A stretch of DNA of 64,000 bases, from NCBI GenBank assembly GCA_040881985.1, contig JBBECE010000013.1, positions 62,001 through 126,000 of the forward strand. The letters run 5' to 3'. A program made the position numbers and the translations under genes. The stretch comes from JBBECE01 sp040881985. Lineage in GTDB: Bacteria > Pseudomonadota > Alphaproteobacteria > Rhizobiales > Devosiaceae. This document shows positions 34,140 through 42,567 of the stretch, in pieces. Under the pieces are notes generated by a model. It was given only the letters and a program-made list of their open reading frames with translations. It was not told the origin of the DNA and made no database searches. How positions within the stretch are numbered: the stretch's first letter is position 1; every line of letters begins with the position of its first letter.

Positions 34140-35977
34140 CGCAACTGCACCTCCTCGAGAAATATTCCGAGCGTGCGGCCGTCCAGGCTTTCGCCGAGGG
34201 ATTTCGGACTGCTCAGATTGTCAAAGCGGAATTCGACCTTCGCCAACCCGTCCGCGCCGAGCCCGAAACTCTTGGCGAAAATGCCGCCCGCCGGACCCTC
34301 GAAGGCCTTCCGCCCGTTGATCCGCAATTCCACCCTTGCCTCCGCATAGGGCTTGCCGTAGAACCGGATTTCGGTCGCCTCGCCGACCGGCACCAGCATC
34401 CCCGCCTTCTCCGCATTGGACCAGACTCCTTCCGGCTCGAGCTTTGACCAGCCGCCCCTGAGTACAGCCGCGCGCCCGCCCTCGGCCCTGAAGCCGAAGC
34501 TGATAACTGGCCGGCGGCGCGCCCGGATCAGGTGGTCGGCGAGCCGCGCCGCCAGCGCCGCCAGATTGAGCGTCGGATTGACCCAGTCGCAGCTCGGAAA
34601 CACCGACGCCCCCGCTACATAGAGATTGTCGAGCCCGAAGACGCGCGCATCCGCATCGACGACCCCAGCGCCCCGGTTCCCCGCCATCCGCGTCGCCCCC
34701 ATGTGATGCTCGGTCGTGGTGGTCGGAACGCCGCTCCAATCCTCGCCCCGCGCCTCCGGCTTGAGACGGCACCGGGCGACCCCGCGCTGGCTGATGAGAC
34801 TCGCGAACAGCACCACCGTCCGGCGCATCCGGACATAGTCCTCCGCCTCGACGTGCCAATGCGCCCGCGCCAGCGGGAACCCGTCGATATCGAGCCGCGA
34901 TGACAGCTCGATCCGGCTCGCGGCCGTCGGCGTCTGCTCGAAAGTGAATCGCGGCTGGGCGTGCCAATAGCCACCGCTCTTGAGCGCCAACCACCGATCC
35001 CCCTCCGCCGCTTGCCCGTCGTCCGCCCAGCGCACCGCCCCCGGCATCAGGGCGCTAAAACGCGGCAGCCCCTGACGATCGATAAACTCGTCGGTGAAGG
35101 AAAAATACAGCCGGTCGACGCGCTCGTCCCCGAAGGGCGGTGCCAGCCGTGTGAGATCGACACGCTCGTCGACGAACATGTCGAGCGGCCGCACGTTCGG
35201 ATGCTCGACGAACCATTTGCCGGTCAGGGCGTTCGGTCCTCCGCCGAGCGGATTGCCGGCCGGATATTTTCGCCCCGCCCACAGCATCAGGCGCGGGTTC
35301 TCGATACCCCCGCCGCAAAGGATCAGGGTCCTGACCGAAAGCGTTTGAGCCCGCCGCGACGGCCGATGCAACAGGTCGATCGACGCCGCCCGGCCGCCCG
35401 CAGCATCGAGATGAATGTCGACAACTCTTGTGTCGAGCAGCACGTCGATCGCGGGATGGGCGGCGAACCGCGCGATCGAGGCCGCATCGCCCAGCCGCCG
35501 GATCGGGTGGCTGTGCCGGGCGTGCAAAATCCGCAGATGCCGGTGATCGGCGAGGAGCGGATCGACGAGGTATGGCTCCGGATCGTCGAACGCCTGCGGC
35601 GCAAGGTTGAGGAACTTCTCGGCCTCCGGCAGGTAGCGCGCATACTCTTCGAACCGGATCGGCCAGCCCGGAAACCGCTCGCGGTTCTCGAATACGACGG
35701 GCGACATGGGAACGGCTAGTCCCGCCCAGTGGTTCGAGGTGCCGCCCAGCGCCGATAGCCGCGAATTGACCGTCCGGATCCCCGGTTTGCCGGTCGCGTC
35801 GATCTCGTAATAGCCGTAGCCGGCGGCGCGCGGAACCTTCTCATTGCCCGCCTCGATGACCAGCACCCGCCCGTCCGCGCTCAGCCGCTCGGCGAGCAGC
35901 AGCCCGGCAACCCCCGCCCCGACGATCACATAGCCGTGCCCCGGCGGGCTCCCGTTCTCTGGAAATTCCACGAACAC
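34136..35977 (-). CDS. GMC-type FAD oxidoreductase with C-terminal beta-domain
   Basis: 613 residues. FAD-binding loop GYVIVGAGVAGLLLAERL near residue 15 and LVIEAG; substrate/FAD contact SALGGTSNHWAGLAVPM near 75; LILCGGGIENPRLML near 225; C-terminal active-site region TTEHHMGATRMAGN near 435 and NLYVAGASVFPSCDWVNPTLNLAALAARLADHL near 470 (His and Asn pair of GMC enzymes). It resembles sugar/polyol dehydrogenase large subunits rather than choline oxidases. From about residue 510 an extra domain (GGWSKLEPEGVWSN, ELRINGRKAFEGP) looks like a beta-sandwich related to the one at the start of the radical SAM protein. No signal peptide. Probably oxidises a sugar or polyol of the glycan. Confidence 0.85.
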   Translation of the reverse strand: MFVEFPENGSPPGHGYVIVGAGVAGLLLAERLSADGRVLVIEAGNEKVPRAAGYGYYEIDATGKPGIRTVNSRLSALGGTSNHWAGLAVPMSPVVFENRERFPGWPIRFEEYARYLPEAEKFLNLAPQAFDDPEPYLVDPLLADHRHLRILHARHSHPIRRLGDAASIARFAAHPAIDVLLDTRVVDIHLDAAGGRAASIDLLHRPSRRAQTLSVRTLILCGGGIENPRLMLWAGRKYPAGNPLGGGPNALTGKWFVEHPNVRPLDMFVDERVDLTRLAPPFGDERVDRLYFSFTDEFIDRQGLPRFSALMPGAVRWADDGQAAEGDRWLALKSGGYWHAQPRFTFEQTPTAASRIELSSRLDIDGFPLARAHWHVEAEDYVRMRRTVVLFASLISQRGVARCRLKPEARGEDWSGVPTTTTEHHMGATRMAGNRGAGVVDADARVFGLDNLYVAGASVFPSCDWVNPTLNLAALAARLADHLIRARRRPVISFGFRAEGGRAAVLRGGWSKLEPEGVWSNAEKAGMLVPVGEATEIRFYGKPYAEARVELRINGRKAFEGPAGGIFAKSFGLGADGLAKVEFRFDNLSSPKSLGESLDGRTLGIFLEEVQLR

Positions 35978-36142
35978 AATTCGACCCGATTGTTGCGGAC
36001 TGACATGACAGCTGCCCGGGCGGCGGGTAGCGGGCGGAGCAACATAAACCTCGATTGCTCAAGCTCGGTCAACCACCCAGGCGCCGGCGCCTTCCCAGGC
36101 GCTTTGCCGTGGGGCCTGGAAAAGCGCTGGCACACCGGCTAA

Positions 36143-36170
36143 TTGGGGAGCACTCTTTGGGGAGCACTCT
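36143..36170. repeat. Perfect 14-bp tandem repeat in the divergent control region
   Basis: ttggggagcactct occurs twice head to tail, 25 bases before the CapK-like start codon and between two divergent operons. It may be a duplicated regulator binding site or a chance duplication. Confidence 0.45.
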
Positions 36171-36194
36171 ACTGATTACTTTACGGCCCATTCC

Positions 36195-37571
36195 ATGCGT
36201 CCCATGCAACCCGCGATCTCCTTGGCCAGCGCCGTGCTGGCGCGCCAGCCGTTCCGAACGCTCAAGGGATTGGCGAGCACCTACCTCGCCTTTTCGGTTG
36301 CCGAACGCCTCGAACGCCGGCACGTCCTGACCAAACTCGCAGAAATGCGCGCCCACGGCAGGCTTGCCCCGGCCGAGCGCCGTCGCGTTGCGCTCGACCG
36401 GCTCGCCGCGACCGTCGCCTTCGCCGCTGAAATCGTCCCCTATTACCGCGATGTCTTCTCGCGCCGCCCGCCCGACCCCGAGAAAATCCGCGGCGATCCG
36501 CGCTATCTCGAGGATCTGCCCTTCCTCACCAAGGACATCATTCGGCAACAAGGTCCGCGCCTGTTTTCGCGACCCCTCGAGGGCATCCATGTTCATGCTT
36601 GCCAGACGGGCGGATCGACAGGCCCGTCCTGCACTGTCTATTACGACGACGAAGCGGCGGACTATTCCGCCGCCCTGACCATTTTTGCCCGTGAGACCAT
36701 CGGCAAGCGCCGCGATATGCCGGAGGCCCATCTGGCCGCCCGCTTCGCCGATGTCGAGCTCGGCCTATTTCCGAGCCGCGAAGATTTCAAATGCTTCGCC
36801 ATGAACCGCACCAACCTGCTGTTCGATCGCCTCGACGCCGCGGGGCTCGAGGAAATGTGGCGGACGCTGCTGCGCCACCGGCCCTTCCTCCTGCACGGTC
36901 ATCCCTCGACCCTCGATGCGCTCGCCGCCCATGTCGAGCGCGTCCATGGCGGCGGCAAGGCTTTCGAGGTGTTCGAATCGAGCGGGGAGAGTCTTGACCC
37001 GGCGCAGCGCCGCCGCATCGAGTCGGCGCTCAACTGCCGCGTCGTCAATCGCTACGGCCTCGCCGAGATCGGCATTGTCGCCTACGAGAAGCGCGGCGTC
37101 GAAGGCGAGCTCGACGTCTTCGACGCTCTCGCCTGGCCCGAGACAAGGCCGGCCACCGACGCTCCCGGCTCCGAGCTTGTCCTGACCGGGCTCCGCAATT
37201 CGCTAATGCCGCTGATCCGCTACGCGACCGGCGACCTCGCCCGGCTCGAGGTGCAAGACCACGGCCCGGTCCTCACCGATCTCATCGGCCGCATCCACGA
37301 CATGGTGCCGATCAACGGCGTTCCTTATCCGAGCCACCATATCCAGGACGTACTCGAACACCGGATCGGCGGGGTCGAGGAATTCCAGATCGACCTCGGT
37401 GCTACCCCGCCGGTGCTGCGCATCGTCGCCGCGCCGGGCGCCAATCCGCAGACCATCCACCGCAAGCTTGACGCCTACTGGCCGGGCGCCTTCGCCATCG
37501 AATTCGTCGCCCGTGGCGCCCTGCGCCGCGTCGGCCACCTTGCCAAGTTCCGGCACGTGGTCAACGCGTGA
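36195..37571 (+). CDS. CapK/PaaK-like adenylate-forming enzyme
   Basis: 458 residues of the phenylacetate-CoA ligase-like family that includes CapK and coenzyme F390 synthetase. The ATP loop is visible in HACQTGGSTGPSCTVYYD near residue 140, a helical N-terminal region precedes it, and RYGLAEIGIVAYEKRG near 285 plus RYATGDLARLE near 340 are the A5/A7-type motifs; DLIGRIHDMVPINGVPYPSHHIQ begins the C-terminal subdomain. These proteins activate carboxylic acids as adenylates; in polysaccharide loci they may add amino-acid or acyl substituents. It is the first gene of a co-oriented eight-gene run (36195-46280, with most junctions overlapping). Confidence 0.85.
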   Translation: MRPMQPAISLASAVLARQPFRTLKGLASTYLAFSVAERLERRHVLTKLAEMRAHGRLAPAERRRVALDRLAATVAFAAEIVPYYRDVFSRRPPDPEKIRGDPRYLEDLPFLTKDIIRQQGPRLFSRPLEGIHVHACQTGGSTGPSCTVYYDDEAADYSAALTIFARETIGKRRDMPEAHLAARFADVELGLFPSREDFKCFAMNRTNLLFDRLDAAGLEEMWRTLLRHRPFLLHGHPSTLDALAAHVERVHGGGKAFEVFESSGESLDPAQRRRIESALNCRVVNRYGLAEIGIVAYEKRGVEGELDVFDALAWPETRPATDAPGSELVLTGLRNSLMPLIRYATGDLARLEVQDHGPVLTDLIGRIHDMVPINGVPYPSHHIQDVLEHRIGGVEEFQIDLGATPPVLRIVAAPGANPQTIHRKLDAYWPGAFAIEFVARGALRRVGHLAKFRHVVNA

Positions 37572-39136
37572 TCGGCGTCGTTGCGGCCGCGCCACTCGCC
37601 GAGGCGAAATCCCTCGTCGGCGCGGCGCTGCACCGGTCGCTTGGGCTGGGCGCCGTCGCCGAAACGGACTTCGACGCCCTGCCCGACAGCCGCTTCCGGA
37701 TTCTTGTCGCCATCGGCCCTTCCGAAAGCGAAGCCAAATCCCTGGCGCGCTGGCTCACCGCCGGGCCGCGCAAGGTCGTGCTTTTTGGCGAATTGCCTCA
37801 GGCAATCGTGCGATTTTTCGGCCAGACCATTTCCACAGGTCGCGCGCTGCCCGCCAGGTGGGCCGAAGCCGATCCCGCCGGGCCCCGTCAATTCAGCGAA
37901 AGCCCCGGAGCGATCCTGTATTGTGACCTTGTCCGCCATCTGGGCGGCGCTCCCTGGCGGCGGGCGCTCAGCCGATTCGATTTCGCGGACGAATGGAACA
38001 ATCTCCCCTACGGCGCTGTCCGGACGGACAATTCGATCTGGGCTCTCGCCGCCTCGCAGCGCCTGACGCCGGAAGCCGAGCTCGCGGTCCTCTCCGGCCC
38101 GCGGGGCGAGGCGCTGGCCACCTATGCGTCTCTCCTCGACCAGCCCGATGCCGCGCTCCTCTGGTTCAACCGGCCGACCGGCCCGATCGACTCGGTTGAA
38201 TGGCGGCTCGTCGAGAACTTTCTCTCCGCCCACCGTGCCGATGACCTCCCCTCGGCCCCGGTCCTCTCCGAAATCCCCTTCGGCCACGACGCCGCCGCGA
38301 CCATGCGGCTCGACTGCGACGAGGATTTGGCCTCGGCGCGCCCGCTGTTCGACGCCTATGGTGAGCTGGGCGTGCCGTTCTCTCTCGCAGTGCACACTGC
38401 GCTGCTCGCCGACAAGGCGCATCACCCCCTGCTCCGGGACGCGCGCGCCTCGGGCGGCAGTCTGCTCTCCCATTCGGCGACCCATCCGGCCGATTGGGGC
38501 GGCTCTCACGCCGCCGCGCTCGCCGAGGCAAAACAATCCGCCGCCGCCATCGCCGCCGTCACCGGCACCCCGCCGCGTTTCGCCGTCTCGCCCTTCCACC
38601 GCACCACCGGCTTCGCGCTCGCCGCCCTTGCCGAGGCGGGTTACGACGGCTGCATCGGCGGCAGCGCCTGCGGCGATCCGCAATTCGTCATGGCGCGAGG
38701 CGGCGCTGCCGCGAGCCTGCCCCCCGGCTTCGCCTTCCATACCCAGCAATGCATGCTGCATGGGGATTGCCTCGCTCCCCGTCCCGATCCCATCGCCACC
38801 TTCCGCGCCGCCTTTGACCTCGCTCTTGCCGGCGGCAGCTTCTTCGCCTGGCTCGACCATCCCTTTTCGCTTCGCTACCAATATGGCTGGCCCGACGAGG
38901 AGACCCGCATCCAGATGCATCGCCTTCTCATCGCCCACATCCGCGCCCGCGCCAAGAACCCGTTGTTCCTCAGCCAGGACGCGGCGATGGATTTTCTGCG
39001 CCTCAAGTCCCTGACCCGCCTTGGCGCGGGCTTGGACGGCGCAATCACGGTCACCTCGCCCGAAAACCCACCGTCCGTCTTGCCGCTCGCCATCGACTAT
39101 CGCGGCAAGCGCGTCCCCGCCGGGGCGGGTGTATGA
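37568..39136 (+). CDS. Polysaccharide deacetylase-like (CE4) protein with extra N-terminal domain
   Basis: 522 residues; the GTG start overlaps the CapK-like stop. The C-terminal half has CE4/NodB-like features: MRLDCDEDLASARPLFDAYG near residue 250 (replacing the usual TFDDG), a histidine motif LLSHSATHPADWGG near 300 (SHSxTHP, metal-binding), and FAVSPFHRTTGFALAALAEAGYDG near 340. Acidic residues plus two histidines are in the right order, so metal-dependent deacetylation is plausible. Residues 1-240 form a domain I do not recognise, with FGELPQAIVRFFGQTI and LLWFNRPTGPIDSVEWRLVE. No signal peptide is seen, so it could act on a cytoplasmic, lipid-linked or nucleotide-sugar substrate. The gene end overlaps wecB by ATGA. 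Confidence 0.75.
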   Translation: MIGVVAAAPLAEAKSLVGAALHRSLGLGAVAETDFDALPDSRFRILVAIGPSESEAKSLARWLTAGPRKVVLFGELPQAIVRFFGQTISTGRALPARWAEADPAGPRQFSESPGAILYCDLVRHLGGAPWRRALSRFDFADEWNNLPYGAVRTDNSIWALAASQRLTPEAELAVLSGPRGEALATYASLLDQPDAALLWFNRPTGPIDSVEWRLVENFLSAHRADDLPSAPVLSEIPFGHDAAATMRLDCDEDLASARPLFDAYGELGVPFSLAVHTALLADKAHHPLLRDARASGGSLLSHSATHPADWGGSHAAALAEAKQSAAAIAAVTGTPPRFAVSPFHRTTGFALAALAEAGYDGCIGGSACGDPQFVMARGGAAASLPPGFAFHTQQCMLHGDCLAPRPDPIATFRAAFDLALAGGSFFAWLDHPFSLRYQYGWPDEETRIQMHRLLIAHIRARAKNPLFLSQDAAMDFLRLKSLTRLGAGLDGAITVTSPENPPSVLPLAIDYRGKRVPAGAGV

Positions 39137-40245
39137 ACGCGCTATTCGTCCTCGGCACCAGGCCCGAGGTCATTAAGCTTGCCCCGGTTATCGCCGCCTG
39201 CCGGCCAGTCATCGAGGTCAAGGTCGCCGCGACCGGCCAGCACCGCGAAATGCTCGCCCAGGCCCTCGCCACTTTCGGCCTTGTCCCGGATTTCGCCTTC
39301 GATGCCATGCAGCCCGATCAGGGGTTGAGCGCCCTTGCCGCCCGGCTGATCGAGGGCATGGACGGAGTGCTGGCGCAAGCCAACCCCGACTGGGTGATCG
39401 TCGGGGGCGACACCACCACCGCCTTCGCCACCGCGCTCGCGGCCTTTCATCGGCGGATCCGCGTTGCCCATGTCGAGGCGGGTCTGCGCACCCGCGACCT
39501 AGCCGCGCCATTTCCCGAGGAGGCCAACCGCGCCATGCTGGCCCGCCTCGCGACCCTGCATTTCGCCCCCACCGAGAGAGCCCGCGACAATCTCCTCGCC
39601 GAGGGGATCGCCGAAGCGGCCATCCATGTGACCGGCAACACCATCGTCGACGCCGTCGCCGCGATCCGCGCCGCCTCCAATCCCGTCGTCCTCGAAGCGG
39701 CGCTGCCGATCCGGCTCGACGGCTCGCCAATCGTCCTCGTCACCTGTCATCGCCGCGAGAATTTCGGCCCGGCACTGGCAAATATCTGCGAGGCAATTGC
39801 ACACCTCTCCGCCCACTATCCCGGCCATCGGTTCGTTTTCGCCGTCCATCCCAACCCGAACATCCTCGGCTCCGTCCGCGCCCGCCTCGGCAGCGTCCGC
39901 AACATCGAACTCATCGCCCCCCTCGACTATCCCGCGCTGCTGCTCCTTCTCGGCCGCAGCGCGCTCGTCCTCACCGATTCGGGCGGCATCCAGGAAGAAG
40001 CCCCGAGCTTCGCCGTGCCGGTTGTGGTCATGCGCGAGTTGACGGAGCGCGGCGAGGGGATCGAGGCTGGGTTCGCGACCCTTGCCGGCCGCCATCCTGC
40101 CCGCATCCTCGCGGCAGCCCGCGATTGGCTCGATCATCCCGAAAAACGCGCCGCGCTCGCCGGCCGCCCCAACCCCTATGGCGACGGCCACGCCTCGACC
40201 CGCATCCGCGACTTGCTGCTTGCCGTCGGGGCCAGCCATGGCTGA
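39133..40245 (+). CDS. wecB: UDP-N-acetylglucosamine 2-epimerase (non-hydrolysing)
   Basis: 370 residues, normal family length. Interconverts UDP-GlcNAc and UDP-ManNAc. Motifs: FVLGTRPEVIKLAPVI at the N-terminus, VGGDTTTAFATALAAFHRRIRVAHVEAGLRT near residue 95 (the usual QGDTTS with Gly replacing Gln), PFPEEANRAMLARLA, HVTGNTIVDAV near 165, VTCHRRENFG near 205 and LTDSGGIQEEAPSF near 280. It indicates that ManNAc or a derivative is present in the glycan, fitting the deacetylase and the CapD-type dehydratase. Its ATG overlaps the preceding stop and its last bases overlap the next gene. Confidence 0.93.
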   Translation: MNALFVLGTRPEVIKLAPVIAACRPVIEVKVAATGQHREMLAQALATFGLVPDFAFDAMQPDQGLSALAARLIEGMDGVLAQANPDWVIVGGDTTTAFATALAAFHRRIRVAHVEAGLRTRDLAAPFPEEANRAMLARLATLHFAPTERARDNLLAEGIAEAAIHVTGNTIVDAVAAIRAASNPVVLEAALPIRLDGSPIVLVTCHRRENFGPALANICEAIAHLSAHYPGHRFVFAVHPNPNILGSVRARLGSVRNIELIAPLDYPALLLLLGRSALVLTDSGGIQEEAPSFAVPVVVMRELTERGEGIEAGFATLAGRHPARILAAARDWLDHPEKRAALAGRPNPYGDGHASTRIRDLLLAVGASHG

Positions 40246-41452
40246 GCCAATTGGCCGCGACTGTCTCCTCTTCTCGACCGCCGACTGGGCCGCTCCCTAC
40301 TGGACCAACAAGCAGCACACCGCGCGGCTCCTTGCCGGCCGTGGCTGGCGCGTCCTCTATGTGGAAAGCCCGGGGCTCCGCATGCCCCGTCCCGGCAGTT
40401 CGCGCGACTGGTCGCGCCTTGCCCGCCGCCTCGCCTCGGGACTTGCCGGCCTCTTCGGCCACATCCCCAGTCCCGAGCCAAACATCTTCGTCTATTCCCC
40501 GCTCGTCGTGCCGGGCCTCGCCTTGCCGAGGTGGCTTCGCGCCTTCAACCGCTGGAGCCTCGCCACCCCGCTTCGTCGCTTTGTACGCGCCCGCCGCTTT
40601 GACATCCCCGTCGTGTGGACCTATCACCCCTTCATCTTCGATGCGCTCGCCGGCCTTTCGACCGGCCCGTTGATCTATCACTGCGTCGACGATCTCGCCG
40701 CCGTCCCATTCGTTGACGCCCCGGCCATTGAGACCTTTGAGCGCACCCTGCTCGAACGCGCCGATGCGGTTTTCGCCACCAGCAAACCGCTCGCCGAAAA
40801 ATGCCGGTCGCTCAATCCGAACACCCACTTTTTGCCGAATGTCGCCGATGCCCGGCATTTTGGCGGCGCCTTCGAGCCCGGCCCGCTGCCCGCCGATCTC
40901 GCCACGATCCCCGCCCCGCGCCTCGGCTATCACGGCGTTCTCAGCGACTACAAACTGGATTTTCCCCTGCTGCTTGAACTCTTTTCCGCCCGCCCCGACT
41001 GGCATCTGGTGCTGATCGGGGAGGAGCGCGAGGGTCAGTCGAACCCCGACCTCGCCCGCCTCGGCGCCCTGCCGAACGTTTATCGGCTCGGCTACCGCCC
41101 CTATGCGGACCTGCCGGCCTATTTGCGCGGCATTCAAGTCGGCTTGCTTCCCTCGGCGCTCAACGCCTACACCCGCGCCATGTTCCCGATGAAATTTTAC
41201 GAGTTTCTGGCGGCCGGCATCCCCGTCGCCGCGACCCCGCTGGCCTTCGCCGCCGAGCCGCATCCGGGCCTCGCGGTCGGGGCCGGCCCAGCCGGCTTCG
41301 CCGCCGCCATCGCCCGCCAGCTCGCCCGCGGACGCCTGACCCGCCAGGAGACCCTCGTCGCCGTCGGCGAGAATACCTGGGGCAAGCGCCTCGACCGGAT
41401 GCTTGCCCTTGCCGGGCTCGAGTCTGCCGGCCGCGACGAGGCCGCGTCATGA
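40238..41452 (+). CDS. GT-B fold glycosyltransferase (GT4/TuaH-like)
   Basis: 404 residues from ATG 40238, overlapping wecB by eight bases. N-terminal text LLFSTADWAAPYWTNKQHTARLLAGRGWRVLYVES is characteristic of TuaH-like transferases; LIYHCVDDLAAVP near residue 145 is the family's YDCMDE-type motif. The C-terminal donor half has RLGYHGVLSDYKLDFPLL, YRPYADLPAYLRGIQVGLLP near 300 and MKFYEFLAAGIPVAATPL near 325 with the sugar-nucleotide-binding Glu. Likely retaining, cytoplasmic, part of repeat-unit assembly. The next gene overlaps by ATGA. Confidence 0.85.
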   Translation: MAEPIGRDCLLFSTADWAAPYWTNKQHTARLLAGRGWRVLYVESPGLRMPRPGSSRDWSRLARRLASGLAGLFGHIPSPEPNIFVYSPLVVPGLALPRWLRAFNRWSLATPLRRFVRARRFDIPVVWTYHPFIFDALAGLSTGPLIYHCVDDLAAVPFVDAPAIETFERTLLERADAVFATSKPLAEKCRSLNPNTHFLPNVADARHFGGAFEPGPLPADLATIPAPRLGYHGVLSDYKLDFPLLLELFSARPDWHLVLIGEEREGQSNPDLARLGALPNVYRLGYRPYADLPAYLRGIQVGLLPSALNAYTRAMFPMKFYEFLAAGIPVAATPLAFAAEPHPGLAVGAGPAGFAAAIARQLARGRLTRQETLVAVGENTWGKRLDRMLALAGLESAGRDEAAS

Positions 41453-42417
41453 AGGTGCTGTTCGCGACCTACCCAACGGCCTTCCACACCCCGGGCGGCG
41501 GCGAGATTCAGCTCCTGGCCTATCGGAAATACCTTGCCGATCCTGGTATCGAGGTCACCCTCTTCGATCCTTGGCGCCCCGAATTCCTCGGCCACGATCT
41601 CGTCCATTATTTCTCCTGCGTTGGCGGCTCTTATCCCTTCTGCGCCTTCGTCAAGCGCCTCGGCCTGAAACTTGTCGTTTCCTCGAGTCTCTGGATCACG
41701 CCCGAGACCCGCAAGGACTATCCCGAGGGCGAAATCCGTCGCCAACTCTCCCTCGCCGACCGCATCGTCACCAATTCGGACGCCGAAACCGAAACTCTCG
41801 CCGAGGTTTTTGGCCTGCCCCGTGAAAAGTTCGCGACGGTCCTCAATGGCGTCGACCCGTCATTTTTCGCTCCCACCGATCCAGCCCTCTTCCGCAGCGA
41901 GTTCGGCGTCGACGGCCCCTTCCTCCTCAATGTCGCCAATCTCGAGCCGCGCAAGAACCAACTGCGCCTCGCCGAGGCTATCGCCGGCCTCCCCGGCACC
42001 CGCCTTGTCCTCATCGGCGCCGTCCGCGATCCCGACTATGCCAAAGCCGTCCTCGCCGCCGGCGGCAAGAGTCTCTCCCATCTCGGAACTCTCGCCCATG
42101 ACTCCCGTCCCCTGCGTTCGGCCTATGCGGCGGCGCGCCTCTTCGTCCTGCCGAGCCTGCTCGAAACCCCCGGCCTCGCCGCGCTTGAAGCCGCCGCCCA
42201 AGGTGCCCCGCTCCTCGTCACTGAAGTTGGCTCGACCCGCGACTATTTCGGCGCCGCCGCGACCTATGTCGATCCGCACTCGACGGCCTCGATCCGCGCC
42301 GGCATCGAAGCCGCGCTCGCCTCTCCGGCCCGCGGCAGTTTCCGCCCGCTCGTCTGGCCCGAAGCCATCGCCCCGCTCTCCGCCATCTATCGCGGCGCCT
42401 TGGAACAGGGGCGCTAA
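41449..42417 (+). CDS. GT4 family glycosyltransferase
   Basis: 322 residues, somewhat short for GT4. N-terminal half: FATYPTAFHTPGGGEIQLLA, FSCVGGSYPFCAFVKRLGLK; the DRIVTNSDAETETLAEVFG block leads to NGVDPSFF near residue 140; donor half: LLNVANLEPRKNQLRLAEAI near 160 and LPSLLETPGLAALEAAAQGAP near 235 with the E-x7-E variant. It is positioned between two GTs with a 4-base overlap upstream and a 150-base gap downstream. Sugar donor and acceptor cannot be read from sequence. Confidence 0.88.
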   Translation: MKVLFATYPTAFHTPGGGEIQLLAYRKYLADPGIEVTLFDPWRPEFLGHDLVHYFSCVGGSYPFCAFVKRLGLKLVVSSSLWITPETRKDYPEGEIRRQLSLADRIVTNSDAETETLAEVFGLPREKFATVLNGVDPSFFAPTDPALFRSEFGVDGPFLLNVANLEPRKNQLRLAEAIAGLPGTRLVLIGAVRDPDYAKAVLAAGGKSLSHLGTLAHDSRPLRSAYAAARLFVLPSLLETPGLAALEAAAQGAPLLVTEVGSTRDYFGAAATYVDPHSTASIRAGIEAALASPARGSFRPLVWPEAIAPLSAIYRGALEQGR

Positions 42418-42567
42418 TCGCATGGACTCCTCGCCCCTCGCCCTGCTAAACTCGCCGCGAATTGTCCTACAACCTATTGTTGTTGCTCATTTTATTGAGT
42501 TCCCTCGCAGCGGCGGACGCATGGTTGATCCGCTATCTCTTCCCTCCGCCGCCGGAGGCCCGGCCCG

